The position numbers and the translations under genes are program-made. Below, in pieces: positions 42,727 through 51,966 of a DNA stretch of 64,000 nucleotides. The notes beneath the pieces are model-generated. The model was not told the DNA's origin. It did not search any database and worked only from the letters and a program-made list of their open reading frames with translations. Each line of letters starts with the position of its first letter. Within the stretch, counting starts at the first letter, position 1. This DNA comes from Novacetimonas pomaceti (GTDB lineage: Bacteria; Pseudomonadota; Alphaproteobacteria; Acetobacterales; Acetobacteraceae), in the NCBI RefSeq assembly GCF_003207955.1, contig NZ_NOXG01000003.1, forward strand, positions 1 to 64,000, written 5' to 3'.

Positions 42727-43320
42727 TTACGGTCCCTCATGCGCGGCGGGGGCGGCGGACGCGCCATCCGGCGACGCGGGGGTGGCGGCGGGCGCAGTGC
42801 CGCCGGCAGGGGCCTGCTGCGCATGGGCGCGCGCCTGATTGGCCTGTGTCAGCGTATCGGTGACCGAGAATATGAACTTGCTGAGCAGCTGTTCCAGACT
42901 GATGGAGCCCTGCGTTTCGCCGATCGTGGCCCCCGGACGCAGCATCTTGTCATCCCCGCCGGGGGAGAGCGCGATATACTTGCCGCCCAGCAGGCTGTCG
43001 CTGGTGATGATCGCCGCCGTATCGTCGGGCAGCTTGATGTCCGGACGCACCGTAAAGGTCACACCGGCGGAAAATGTCCGTGGGTCGACATGTTCATCGA
43101 CCACCTGCCCCACGGTGATGCCGGCAAGCCGCACATCCGACCCGATGGACAGGCCATCGATATGCCCGAATGTCGCATTCAGGCGATATCCGCTTTCGGC
43201 AGGGCGACCCTTGTCGATCACGGCGTAGGCCAGAAAGCCCCCCAGCAATGCGAGGACCGCAAACCCTGCCACAAGATCCGCCGGTTTCCGTTCCGGACGT
43301 GCTGAAACCGCAGCCACCAT
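42727..43320 (-). CDS. mlaD: MlaD-type MCE-domain phospholipid transport protein
   Basis: MlaD anchors hexameric MCE rings to the inner membrane and moves phospholipids between membranes with MlaFEB. The 197-residue protein has one membrane helix (FAVLALLGGFLAYAVI), the MCE domain starting YRLNATFGHIDGLSIGSDVR, and GGKYIALSPGGDD. The last 45 residues are Ala/Pro-rich. The ATG at 43320 is used because the upstream TTG adds nothing conserved. The ABC subunits are not in the window. Confidence 0.88.
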   Translation of the reverse strand: MVAAVSARPERKPADLVAGFAVLALLGGFLAYAVIDKGRPAESGYRLNATFGHIDGLSIGSDVRLAGITVGQVVDEHVDPRTFSAGVTFTVRPDIKLPDDTAAIITSDSLLGGKYIALSPGGDDKMLRPGATIGETQGSISLEQLLSKFIFSVTDTLTQANQARAHAQQAPAGGTAPAATPASPDGASAAPAAHEGP

Positions 43321-43378
43321 AACGCGATGCTTTCCCAAAATCGATCGGCATCACCCATAACAGGTTATGCCGAACGTT

Positions 43379-43747
43379 TCACCCTTCGGGAAACCATGCC
43401 TCATAATCGCTGGTGGTTGAAGCCCGCTGGCCGCCACGATAATCGCTGCCGGGGGGGCGATAGGCCTCCGGCGTGCCGGTCTGGTTGGGCTGATAGGGGA
43501 TCTGCCACGACTTGCGCGCGCTTTCGGGCAGGGGGGCATCATCAATATGATGCAGCCAGCCCCACCATTCCGGCGGAACGGCGGAGGCGTCCTCCCCCTT
43601 GTGATAGATGACCCAGCGTTCGTGCCGCTTCAGACCTCCACCGGTCCGGTTGGCCGTGCGGGCCTCATAATAGCACCGGCCATCGGCATCCTTGCCAACC
43701 AGCCGGCCCTTGAATCGGGTGTATATACGGGTGCCGAGATTTGCCAT
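43379..43747 (-). CDS. NDUFA12-type complex I accessory protein
   Basis: A 122-residue protein homologous to the NADH:ubiquinone oxidoreductase accessory subunit NDUFA12 (B17.2) of mitochondria, which bacterial complex I of alphaproteobacteria shares. The family core RHERWVIYHKGEDASAVPPEWWGWLHH is seen here as ERWVIYHKGEDASAVPPEWW, followed by SYEAWFPEG-type ending. It is cytoplasmic-side. It is a good marker of alphaproteobacterial origin and lies directly upstream of mlaD, a common order. Confidence 0.9.
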   Translation of the reverse strand: MANLGTRIYTRFKGRLVGKDADGRCYYEARTANRTGGGLKRHERWVIYHKGEDASAVPPEWWGWLHHIDDAPLPESARKSWQIPYQPNQTGTPEAYRPPGSDYRGGQRASTTSDYEAWFPEG

Positions 43748-43962
43748 GCCCCATAGCCTAGTGGCATTTTCATCGAACGCGGCGTCACATCTGCGGGATC
43801 AGGGATGCCCGCATCACGCGCATGGCGTCACGCCCCGCACGCACCCCGCTTCCACTTCACGCAAAGTTATCCCCCATATCCACGATATACAGTGGAATGT
43901 ATAGCGGCGACTCCCGCCCGGACGGGTTCCGGCGGCACGTCACGGGGGGATAAAATGCCCCC

Positions 43963-45552
43963 ATGACAGCACGAAGCCACTGGAACGGCGTTCGCATGCG
44001 CACCGTGCAGGCCGCCGCGGACCCCGACGATGCACCACGCACCGTTACCCTTCCCGCCGACTGGGACGACACGGCGGCCGAGGCGCTTGCGCGCCTGACG
44101 CCGGGCCACCGTCCCGTCGACCTCGCACAGGAGGCGGCGCGGTGGATCGACGACCTGTGCGCGGGCGACATCGCGCGCCCGGTCATCGAACCGGTCGCGC
44201 GCTCGCTCTCATGCCTGCTCCTGCTGCGGCAGGCCGCCCCGAGCGAGGCCCTGTGGCACGGGCATTTCGACCGGCGGGCGGGGTTTGTCGTCAACCTGGC
44301 GGCGTTCGTGCATCCCGACATCGGATTCCGCGCCGATGATTTCGTCGCGGCCCTGCGCCTGATCGCGCGCGTCCTGCGCACCATCGCCCGGCAGAAGGCG
44401 GGCCAGCGCAACGGGGAACTGCCGCTGGGCGATGGCGCGCTGTCCGCGGCAAACGCCCCGGCGGCCGATGACATGGCGTCGGGACATGCGATGGTCGCAG
44501 GGGAAATCCTGCTGACCAACCTTGACGCCTGCCTCGCGGGGCTGGGACTGGATTATGACAGCGAGGGCGCGCGCGACGCGGCATGCAGCCTTGTCGCGCT
44601 GGCGACGCTGGTCGCCCACGCGGGCGAGGGCGCGGACGCGCTGCCCCTGCCGCCCGTGCGCAGCGTCGTGCCCGGCGTCAACCAGATCGCGCGCGCCGTC
44701 TGGCAGGATGCAGCGGTGGAAGCCGAACACCCCATGTCGCGCGTCGAAACCGGATTTTCCGCGCCCGGGCCGATCGATGCCCTGCTGGGGGTGGAGGCGT
44801 GTGGCCTTGCGCCGGCCTTCTCCCCCCTGCGGCCCGACGGGCGGCTTGCGACCAGCACGCTTTCGCGCCTTGCCTGCCGTGGCCTGACGCTGGAGGCCGC
44901 CTTTGCCGCCATGCTGGCGGGCGAAACCGTGCTGCCCCTGCCTGATGCCGCCTCCCACCAGGCGATGTACCGCGCGCTGGCGGGGTTCATCGACCGCATG
45001 CCTCCGCGCCCCGATTCCGTGCGCGATACGTTGCAGACCCGCGCGGCGCTGGAACGCGGCGTCCGCCGTCCCCTGCCCCCGCGCCATGGCGGCTTCACGC
45101 AGAAGGCCAGCGTCGGCGGCCACCGGCTGTACCTGCGCACCGGCGAGTACGAGGACGGGACGCTGGGCGAGATTTCCATCACCCCCACGCGCGAAAGCCC
45201 GATGACGCGCGGCCTGATGGACAGCCTGGGACAGGCCGTCAGCATCGGGCTGCAATATGGCGCGCCGCTGGAAATCTATGTCGATGCCTTTGCCTACAGC
45301 CATTTCGGCCCGGCCGGAACGGTGGAAGGCGACGCGGTTGCATCCTATGCGACATCCATGCTGGATTACGCGTTCCGGGCATTGTCCGATGCCTATCTGG
45401 GGCGCAGGCTGCCTGATGCCCCGCATGAGGACGACCTGACCCCGGCGCCATCGCCGATGCTGCCGCTGGACCTGCCGGCGCGGGCGCATTCGGGCGATGA
45501 CAATGACGAAACCCCGCCGCCGCGTCGCGGCAGGCTGCGGCTGGTTGTATAA
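43963..45552 (+). CDS. TSCPD-domain protein resembling the C-terminal part of class II ribonucleotide reductase
   Basis: A 529-residue protein. Residues about 370-482 form a TSCPD domain as in adenosylcobalamin-dependent ribonucleotide reductase NrdJ, with LPPRHGGFTQKASVGGH, LYLRTGEYEDGTLGEI, IGLQYGAPLEIYVDAF and TSMLDYAFRALSDAYLG. Residues about 180-340 resemble other C-terminal NrdJ regions (LGLDYDSEGARDAACSLVAL; GVEACGLAPAFSPLRPDG). The 10-stranded catalytic barrel with its thiyl-radical cysteine and the C-terminal thiol pair are absent. So it cannot be a reductase on its own. It may be a regulatory or nucleic-acid-binding relative. GGGGGGA precedes the ATG. Confidence 0.72.
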   Translation: MTARSHWNGVRMRTVQAAADPDDAPRTVTLPADWDDTAAEALARLTPGHRPVDLAQEAARWIDDLCAGDIARPVIEPVARSLSCLLLLRQAAPSEALWHGHFDRRAGFVVNLAAFVHPDIGFRADDFVAALRLIARVLRTIARQKAGQRNGELPLGDGALSAANAPAADDMASGHAMVAGEILLTNLDACLAGLGLDYDSEGARDAACSLVALATLVAHAGEGADALPLPPVRSVVPGVNQIARAVWQDAAVEAEHPMSRVETGFSAPGPIDALLGVEACGLAPAFSPLRPDGRLATSTLSRLACRGLTLEAAFAAMLAGETVLPLPDAASHQAMYRALAGFIDRMPPRPDSVRDTLQTRAALERGVRRPLPPRHGGFTQKASVGGHRLYLRTGEYEDGTLGEISITPTRESPMTRGLMDSLGQAVSIGLQYGAPLEIYVDAFAYSHFGPAGTVEGDAVASYATSMLDYAFRALSDAYLGRRLPDAPHEDDLTPAPSPMLPLDLPARAHSGDDNDETPPPRRGRLRLVV

Positions 45553-45607
45553 GGGGCGTTCGCGCCCACCGAACATTCGTGCCACGAAAACCCAACGGAG
45601 AAAGCCG

Positions 45608-46075
45608 ATGTCCGCACATACCCCCGAAGAACGCCTCCGGCAGCTGGGCATTGTCCTGCCGACACCGGCGGCCCCCGTCGCCAATTACGTCGCCGCCGTC
45701 ATCAGCGGCTCCTCCCTGATCGTCTCGGGGCAGCTGCCTCTGGTGGACGGACGCCTGTATGCCAGCGGGAAGCTGGGCGACAGCGTCGCGGTCGAGGTCG
45801 CGGTCGAGGCCGCGCGCTACAGCATGGTCAACGTGATCGCGCAGGTAAAGGCGGCGATTGGCGACCTCTCGCGCGTGCGGCGCGTGGTGCGCCTGGGTGG
45901 GTTCATCGCCTGCACGCCCGATTTCACGCAGCATGCGAACGTCATGAATGGCGCGTCCGACCTTGCCGTCGCGGTGTTCGGCGACGCGGGACGCCATGCG
46001 CGCTCCACCGTCGGCGTGCCGTCGCTGCCGCTGGATTCGGCGGTCGAGGTCGAGGGCCTGTTCGAAATCGCCTGA
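45608..46075 (+). CDS. RidA family protein (second paralogue)
   Basis: A 155-residue RidA/YjgF family protein from the long branch typical of 150-residue members (AAPVANYVAAVISGSSLIVSGQL as PVANYVAAVISGSSLIVSG). The conserved helix VAVEAARYSMVNVIAQVKA and the end SLPLDSAVEVEGLFEIA are present. The usual substrate-carboxylate arginine (RidA Arg105) is not obvious in the position seen in the 4-kb paralogue: the region reads HARSTVGVPSLPLDS, whose Arg may serve. GGAG precedes the ATG. Confidence 0.85.
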   Translation: MSAHTPEERLRQLGIVLPTPAAPVANYVAAVISGSSLIVSGQLPLVDGRLYASGKLGDSVAVEVAVEAARYSMVNVIAQVKAAIGDLSRVRRVVRLGGFIACTPDFTQHANVMNGASDLAVAVFGDAGRHARSTVGVPSLPLDSAVEVEGLFEIA

Positions 46076-46145
46076 TCCACGCCCGCGGCGCCCGCAAAGA
46101 TGCCGGATACTCCATGCCGGACAGATAGGACGCCGCGGCACAGAC

Positions 46146-47327
46146 ATGCGGGAAAATGCGATGCCTTCCTCCGCCCCGAGCCTGAGCCTCCATCGCCGTA
46201 TCGCGGACATTCCGGCGGCGCAGTGGGACCTGTGCGCGGGCGATGACAACCCGTTCGTCAGCCATGCCTTCCTGTCCGCTCTGGAAGACAGCGGCTCGGC
46301 CGAGGCACGCACGGGCTGGCTGCCGCAGCACGCCGCCGTGCATGCGGCGGACGGGTCGCTGCTGGCGGTCGCCCCGATGTACGCGAAATCGCACTCCTTT
46401 GGCGAATACGTCTTTGACCAGCAATGGGCCCGCGCCTTTGAACAGGCGGGCGGGGAATATTACCCCAAGCTGCAGGTCGCCGTCCCCTTTTCCCCCGTAA
46501 CCGGGCCACGCCTGCTGGTTCGCAGGGACATGGGCGACGGGGCAGCCGAAACCCATGCCCGCATGCTGGCGGGCGCGCTGCGGCAGGCCTGCGGGGAACT
46601 GGGCCTGTCCTCCACCCACGTGACGTTCTGCGAACGTGGGGAATATGAACTGATGGGCCGCGAAGGCTGGCTGCAGCGGCTGGGGGTGCAGTATCACTGG
46701 GACAATCCCGGTTACGGCAGTTTCGAGGATTTCCTGGCGACCCTTGCCTCGCGCAAGCGCAAGACGCTCAGACGCGAACGCCGCGACGCCAATGGCTGCG
46801 GCCTGACGTTCGAGGCCGTGCGCGGTCCCGACATCACCGAGGACCTGTGGGACCATTTCTACCGCTTCTACCTCTCCACCGTGGACCGCAAGTGGGGAAG
46901 CGCCTACCTGCGGCGCCCGTTCTTCTCCCTGCTGTCGCAGCGGCTGGGTGACCGGGTCGTGCTGATGATCGCGCGCCGCGACGCAACGCCGGTGGCAGGC
47001 GCGCTGAACCTCATGGGTCGCGATACGCTGTATGGCCGCAACTGGGGTTGCGGCCGGGGGGACTGGCCCTTTTTGCATTTCGAGCTGTGCTATTACCAGG
47101 CGATGGAGTTCGCCATCGCCCACGGCCTGCGCCGCGTGGAGGCCGGGGCGCAGGGGGAACACAAGCTGCAGCGCGGCTATCGCCCCTGCCTGACCTATTC
47201 CACGCACTGGATCGAACATCCGGGCCTGCGGAATGCCGTGGCGGAATTCCTGGAACATGAACGCGCCGCCATCATGGGCGAAATGGACGTGATGAACGCC
47301 ATGACGCCCTACCGCACGCAAAGCTGA
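46146..47327 (+). CDS. GNAT family N-acetyltransferase (COG3146/DUF482, FemAB-like)
   Basis: A 393-residue COG3146-type protein with two GNAT-like halves. The N-terminal half has RIADIPAAQWD and NPFVSHAFLSALEDSGS. The C-terminal half has KRKTLRRERRDA, FYRFYLSTVDRKWGSAYLRR and the closing GAQGEHKLQRGYRPCLTYS. These proteins resemble FemAB peptidyltransferases and may add aminoacyl groups using aminoacyl-tRNA, but the substrate is unproven. Alternative start at 46161. It follows the RidA gene by 70 bp. Confidence 0.85.
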   Translation: MRENAMPSSAPSLSLHRRIADIPAAQWDLCAGDDNPFVSHAFLSALEDSGSAEARTGWLPQHAAVHAADGSLLAVAPMYAKSHSFGEYVFDQQWARAFEQAGGEYYPKLQVAVPFSPVTGPRLLVRRDMGDGAAETHARMLAGALRQACGELGLSSTHVTFCERGEYELMGREGWLQRLGVQYHWDNPGYGSFEDFLATLASRKRKTLRRERRDANGCGLTFEAVRGPDITEDLWDHFYRFYLSTVDRKWGSAYLRRPFFSLLSQRLGDRVVLMIARRDATPVAGALNLMGRDTLYGRNWGCGRGDWPFLHFELCYYQAMEFAIAHGLRRVEAGAQGEHKLQRGYRPCLTYSTHWIEHPGLRNAVAEFLEHERAAIMGEMDVMNAMTPYRTQS

Positions 47328-47329
47328 TC

Positions 47330-47480
47330 GGCTGTCTGAAAATAACCTGCTGATAGAAAACAGAAGTTTCCGGGCGTCGCCTGTTTTCAAAAAGGCGGCA
47401 TCTTTTGAAGCTTTTGCAAAAATCTTCACCAAAAACTTTCATGATTTCAGGGCATTATCAGGCCACTCTTTCAAACAGGC
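47330..47480 (+). repeat. dispersed hairpin-rich repeat, copy C (full length, diverged)
   Basis: This copy shows both outer ends: GGCTGTCTGAAAA (47330-47342) and TTTCAAACAGGC (47469-47480), near-complementary and about 150 bp apart. The inner repeat CCAAAAACTTTCATGAT (47429-47445) and both hairpin positions are present but diverged. It starts two bases after the stop codon of the acetyltransferase gene. Confidence 0.75.
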
Positions 47481-47608
47481 ACCTAAGGACGCGATGTGGC
47501 GATCCGTGATGCAGGTCATGCGTCCGTGGGCCGCATGGTGATAGGATATTCCCCGACACGGCGCCCGCGACAACAGGCACCGATGACGACAAGGGAGGAA
47601 CACCCGAC

Positions 47609-48595
47609 ATGCATGCCATGAGACTGAACGCCCCGCACACACCGCTGCAATGGACGGAACTGCCGGATCCCGAACCCGGACCGGGACAGATCCGGGTCAA
47701 GGTGGGCGCATGCGGTGTCTGCCGCACCGACCTGCACGTGGTCGACGCGGACCTGCCGTTTCCGGGACATTCCCTGACGCCGGGGCATGAAATCGTCGGG
47801 CGCATCGATGCCATCGGCCCCAACGTCACCGACCTGCATATCGGGCAGAGGGTGGGCATCCCGTGGCTGGGCCATACGTGCGGGCACTGCCATTACTGCG
47901 AAACGGGGCATGAAAACCTGTGCGACCATCCGCTGTTCACCGGCTATACCCGCGATGGCGGATACGCCACCATGGCCGTGGCGGACGCGCATTTCACCTT
48001 CCCCCTGCCGGAAGGCACCGATGACGTCGCCACCGCGCCACTGCTGTGCGCCGGGCTGATCGGGTGGCGTTCGCTGGTGATCGCGGGCAAGGAGGCGCAG
48101 AGTGTCGGCCTTTACGGGTTCGGGGCGGCCGCCCACATCATCGCGCAGGTCGCGCTGTGGCAGGGGCGCAAAATCTACGCCTTTACCCGCCCCGGCGACA
48201 CCAGGACACAGGATTTCGCCCGCAGCCTTGGCGCGACATGGGCGGGCGGTTCCGACGAACTGCCGCCCGAACAGCTGGATGCCTCCATCATCTTCGCCCC
48301 GGTGGGCGCGCTGGTGCCCGCCGCGCTGAAATCCGTGCACAAGGCCGGCCGCGTCGTATGCGCGGGCATCCACATGAGCGAAATCCCCGCCTTTTCCTAC
48401 GACCTGCTGTGGGAGGAGCGTCAGCTCGTCTCCGTCGCGAACCTGACGCGGCAGGACGGCGTCGATTTCCTTGAACTGGTTCCTCGCGTCGGAATCCGCA
48501 CAAAAACAACCGCTTACCCCCTGCGTGAGGCCAACCGCGCACTCGATGACCTGCGCCATGGCCGCTTTGAGGGGGCGGCCGTCCTGGTCCCCTGA
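47609..48595 (+). CDS. zinc-dependent alcohol dehydrogenase family protein
   Basis: A 328-residue medium-chain dehydrogenase. The catalytic zinc site is in GACGVCRTDLH and TPGHEIVG. The structural zinc site is the four-cysteine CGHCHYCETGHENLC region. The nucleotide-binding domain has GLYGFGAAAHIIAQVAL, a Gly/Ala variant of GxGxxG. It resembles cytosolic AdhA-type alcohol/aldehyde reductases of acetic acid bacteria, NAD(P)-linked, as opposed to the quinoprotein system. A strong AAGGGAGGAA precedes the start at 47609. Confidence 0.9.
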   Translation: MHAMRLNAPHTPLQWTELPDPEPGPGQIRVKVGACGVCRTDLHVVDADLPFPGHSLTPGHEIVGRIDAIGPNVTDLHIGQRVGIPWLGHTCGHCHYCETGHENLCDHPLFTGYTRDGGYATMAVADAHFTFPLPEGTDDVATAPLLCAGLIGWRSLVIAGKEAQSVGLYGFGAAAHIIAQVALWQGRKIYAFTRPGDTRTQDFARSLGATWAGGSDELPPEQLDASIIFAPVGALVPAALKSVHKAGRVVCAGIHMSEIPAFSYDLLWEERQLVSVANLTRQDGVDFLELVPRVGIRTKTTAYPLREANRALDDLRHGRFEGAAVLVP

Positions 48596-48780
48596 TACGC
48601 GCGCGCCGTTGGTGCGCGCGACCCCGGATGGAAGGGGGATGATCGGAAGGGTGCGTCATTATTGCTGGTATTTCGGGCCATCTTTCTTTATGCACCCCCT
48701 TCCCCCATGACGCATGAACGGCCGGCGGCCTCTCCTCCTGCGTCGCCTTATTTACCGTTTATGCCCGGATTGCTTCATAT

Positions 48781-50559
48781 ATGTCGTTTCCTGAAACCCA
48801 TCCCGCACTTAAACGCGCGCTGGACGAACGGGGTTATGAAACCCCCACCCCCGTCCAGACCGCCGTTCTCGACGTCGCAGCCGACGGGCGCGACCTCCTT
48901 GTCTCGGCCCAGACCGGGTCGGGCAAGACGGTCGCCTTCGGCCTTGCGATGGCCGATACGCTGCTGGGCGGGGCCGAACATTTCGGTCCGGCCGGCGCGC
49001 CGCTTGCGGTCATCATCGCCCCGACGCGCGAACTGGCCATGCAGGTCACGCGCGAACTGACATGGCTGTACGCGCCTGCTGGCGCGCGTATCGTGTCATG
49101 CATCGGTGGCATGGACGCCCGGCGGGAGGCCCGTGCCCTGCAGATGGGCGCGCACATCGTCGTCGGCACGCCCGGACGCCTGTGCGATCACCTGTCGCGT
49201 GGCCGGCTGGTCCTGTCGGACCTGCGTGTCGTCGTGCTGGACGAAGCGGACGAGATGCTGGACCTCGGCTTCCGTGACGAGCTGGAACAGCTGCTTGACG
49301 CGATGCCGAAAACCCGGCGCACGCTGCTGTTTTCCGCCACGATCGCGCGTGAAATCGCCTCCCTTGCCAAGCGTTACCAGAATGACGCGCTGCGCATCGA
49401 TACCCTGTCGGGCGCCAGGCAGCATGCGGATATCGAATACCGCGCACTGCTGGCCGATGGGCGCGAGATCATCCCGGCGGTCGTCAACGTCCTGCGCGAA
49501 ACCGACAGCCCGACCACGATGGTGTTCTGCGCCACGCGCGAACTGGTGCGCCACCTGCAGTCCGCGCTGGTCGAACGGGGCTTTTCCTCCGTCGCGCTGT
49601 CGGGGGAACTGGGACAGGCCGAACGCACGCGGGCCATCGACAGCCTGCGCAAGGGACAGGCCAGCGTCTGCGTCGCAACCGACGTCGCCGCGCGTGGCAT
49701 CGACATCCCGGCGCTGGCGCTGGTGGTGCATGCGACGCTGCCGACCGATCCCGCCACCCTGTTGCACCGTTCGGGCCGCACGGGCCGCGCGGGACGCAAG
49801 GGGGTCTGCGCCCTGATCGTGCCGGTCTCCCAGCGCCGCCGCGCCGAACGCCTGATGATGGGCGCGAAGATTTCGGCCACATGGTCCCCGGTCCCAAGCG
49901 CCGAGGAAATCCGCGCGCTCGACGCGCAGCGCCTGCTGTCCGACCCGGCCCTGTCGGAAGAGGTGCCGGCGGCGGACCATGAACTGATTTCCCGCCTGAC
50001 CGAAGGGCATTCCCCGGAACAGCTGGCGGCGGCCCTGCTGCGCACCTATCGCGCGCACCTGCCCCAGCCGGAAAACGTGCGCCAGATCACGCCCGATGCC
50101 CGTCCGCCGCGTGCCGAGGGCACCCGTCCCGCGCGCGAGGGACGTGACCGCGCGCCGCGTGAACCCGGCGCCTGGTTCTCCCTCAGCGTTGGGCGGCAGG
50201 ACAAGGCCGACCCGAAATGGCTGGTACCGCTGATCTGCCGGCTTGGCGGGGTGCGCAAATCCGATATCGGTGCCATCCGCATCGCGGACACGCAGACCCT
50301 GTTCGAAATCGCCCCCGACACGGAAGAGAAATTCCGTTCCTGCATCGCGGCGATTGACAATGACGAGGTGCAGATCGCCCCGGCGTCGGCCCCGGCAGGG
50401 GGAACAGGACCGCGCCGTTCGTCCGGCCCGCGCGGCCAGGGACGTCCGCCGGTGGGGGCACGTCGTCCCCGCGCCTTTGGCGGGGGTGGCCAGGGCCATG
50501 GCGGCCCGCGTGGCGGCGCGACCGGATCGTCGCGCAAGCGTACTCCGCGACCGGCCTGA
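48781..50559 (+). CDS. DEAD-box RNA helicase with DbpA-type RNA-binding domain
   Basis: A 592-residue ATP-dependent RNA helicase. The Q motif is TPTPVQTAVL, Walker A is AQTGSGKTVAF, the DEAD motif is VLDEADEML, SAT is LLFSATI and motif VI is HRSGRTGRAGRKG. After the helicase core (about 1-370) a DbpA/CsdA-type RNA-binding domain covers about 455-530 (FSLSVGRQDKADPKWLVPL). A basic Gly/Arg-rich tail of about 50 residues ends the protein. This layout fits DeaD/CsdA-type helicases in ribosome assembly and cold adaptation. Its start lies at 48781 with an AT-rich leader. Confidence 0.92.
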   Translation: MSFPETHPALKRALDERGYETPTPVQTAVLDVAADGRDLLVSAQTGSGKTVAFGLAMADTLLGGAEHFGPAGAPLAVIIAPTRELAMQVTRELTWLYAPAGARIVSCIGGMDARREARALQMGAHIVVGTPGRLCDHLSRGRLVLSDLRVVVLDEADEMLDLGFRDELEQLLDAMPKTRRTLLFSATIAREIASLAKRYQNDALRIDTLSGARQHADIEYRALLADGREIIPAVVNVLRETDSPTTMVFCATRELVRHLQSALVERGFSSVALSGELGQAERTRAIDSLRKGQASVCVATDVAARGIDIPALALVVHATLPTDPATLLHRSGRTGRAGRKGVCALIVPVSQRRRAERLMMGAKISATWSPVPSAEEIRALDAQRLLSDPALSEEVPAADHELISRLTEGHSPEQLAAALLRTYRAHLPQPENVRQITPDARPPRAEGTRPAREGRDRAPREPGAWFSLSVGRQDKADPKWLVPLICRLGGVRKSDIGAIRIADTQTLFEIAPDTEEKFRSCIAAIDNDEVQIAPASAPAGGTGPRRSSGPRGQGRPPVGARRPRAFGGGGQGHGGPRGGATGSSRKRTPRPA

Positions 50560-50640
50560 TCCACGATCGGGGGCGACGGGCCATGGATATGGCCCGTCCC
50601 CTGCCCCACCAATAACAGGGGCAAACAGACCGCCTGAAAA

Positions 50641-50758
50641 TGTAAAAGTTTTTGGTGAAGCTTTTTGCAAAAAGCTTCGAAAGACGTCGCCTTCCTGAAA
50701 AAAGGCGACACCCAGAAACATCCGTCATTCCTGATCGGCAGGCTGTTTTCAAACAGCC
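50641..50758 (-). repeat. dispersed hairpin-rich repeat, copy D
   Basis: Orientation is opposite to copy A. The inner end TGTAAAAGTTTTTGG begins at 50641, followed by a perfect GAAGCTTTTT/AAAAAGCTTC hairpin and a GTCGCC/GGCGAC hairpin. The outer end TTTTCAAACAGCC closes it at 50746-50758. It lies between convergent helicase and coiled-coil genes. Confidence 0.8.
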
Positions 50759-50846
50759 CCAAGAACATCCAAAGGCGCGTAAACCGGCATTCCGGTTCCC
50801 GCGCCCTTATCCGTTACGCACACAGGGTGACGGGGCCGCTCCGGAA

Positions 50847-51329
50847 TTACTGACCGCCACCCAGCAGGCTGTCGACGTCCGAGCGGGTCTGGTTGCGCAT
50901 GTTGTTCCAGTTCTGCTTTTCCGCGTCCCCGGCCGAACGGATCTGGTCCAGCTTCTGCTGCGGGGCGTTGCGGATCGCATCCAGACGGTCGCGGCCGTTT
51001 TCAAGGCGCTGGTCAAAGTTGGAACGTGCGTTCGTCAGCTTCTGCTCCTCCGCCTCACGCGCGCGGTCCAGCCGTCCGGTCGTGTCGTTGCGCAGGGTGT
51101 CCTCACGATCCTTCAGGGCCTGTTCACGCTGCTCGATGCTGTTATGGGCCCTGTCGCGATAGGATTGCAGGCGATTGTTGGCGCAGTCACCGGCCTGCGC
51201 CGCGCGATCAAGCACGTCCCAGCTTGGCGTTGACTGGCTGTTGTCGCAATCCGTGGCATGCGCCGCGGGCGACAGGGCGAAAACGGCACCGGACAGGCTC
51301 GCTACAAGAAAAAACCGATTGAACTTCAT
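50847..51329 (-). CDS. exported coiled-coil protein, unknown function
   Basis: A 160-residue protein not assigned to a family. Residues 1-25 are a signal peptide ending in HATD. Two cysteines follow in the mature region. From about residue 55 it is a continuous charged helix (NSIEQREQALKDREDTLRND, then RLDRAREAEEQKLTNARSNF), likely a long coiled coil. It may be a periplasmic chaperone-like or structural protein. Its start is the ATG at 51329. It is convergent with the helicase gene, with repeat copy D between them. Confidence 0.7.
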   Translation of the reverse strand: MKFNRFFLVASLSGAVFALSPAAHATDCDNSQSTPSWDVLDRAAQAGDCANNRLQSYRDRAHNSIEQREQALKDREDTLRNDTTGRLDRAREAEEQKLTNARSNFDQRLENGRDRLDAIRNAPQQKLDQIRSAGDAEKQNWNNMRNQTRSDVDSLLGGGQ

Positions 51330-51656
51330 TATTACCCTCATCAAATGCAAGATAATCCAACCTGGCTGGAAACAACCACGGACATATGGCCGCATTGGGA
51401 CGGACCTGTGACGAAATCCATCCCGCGCTGTTTCACGTTGACATAATGATCCATGGCCGTGCGGATAAGGTCGCGCAGCACATGGCTGCCTTTCCCTGGC
51501 ACAGGCTTTTCCTTGGCATGGGGGAAATTATGGCCTATCCGGTCGTATTGAAAAAATAGTATATTTGTTAAAATATTGTGATGATATAATATTGGTGACA
51601 TACGTATTGAACGCCTGACAATTTCTTATCGATATTCATGATGATACGCCCCCCAT
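51330..51656. other. AT-rich intergenic region, promoter-like
   Basis: No gene is recognised. The right third is strongly AT-rich and contains the inverted hexamers of AATATT around a TGATGATAT core at about 51575-51596, plus TATAAT-like boxes. It probably drives the small gene at 51657 and the S24-like gene. A short minus-strand frame here is judged spurious. Confidence 0.4.
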
Positions 51657-51950
51657 GTGGCCACCGTTACCGATCTTGTGGTCCCGGCCCGTCCGGCAGC
51701 CCCCGCGCTGTCCGGGGATGGACGGACTGACGCCATGTGGGACGAACCTTATCTGGAGACATGCTGCCGTTCGGCGCTGCACCGCCTGTATCTGAGCGGA
51801 CAGGCAGGTCGGCCCGAAGGAATGCCCGACACCCCCTGTCTGGAACGGCTGGTGGAGATGGGGCTGGCCCTTCGGCGTCCGGACGGTCGTTTTGCAATTT
51901 CAGCGACAGGAACCACACGACATTGCAGCGAAATCCTGAAACGGCCCTGA
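51657..51950 (+). CDS. small hypothetical protein upstream of the S24-like gene
   Basis: A 97-residue protein from GTG 51657, or 71 from ATG 51735. No family is recognised. The part MWDEPYLETCCRSALHRLYL and LERLVEMGLALRRPDGRFAI resembles a short winged-helix-like segment, a helix followed by a strand, but this is only a shape comparison. It ends 16 bp before the S24-like regulator and is probably co-transcribed. Neither start has a good ribosome-binding site. Confidence 0.5.
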   Translation: MATVTDLVVPARPAAPALSGDGRTDAMWDEPYLETCCRSALHRLYLSGQAGRPEGMPDTPCLERLVEMGLALRRPDGRFAISATGTTRHCSEILKRP

Positions 51951-51966
51951 CTGAAGCGGCCCCCCC

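Noticed and set aside
51341..51601. 86-residue minus-strand frame between the coiled-coil gene and the S24 region
   Set aside because: No family, no ribosome-binding site, and it lies in an AT-rich promoter-like region. Some sequence looks protein-like, but not enough to call.
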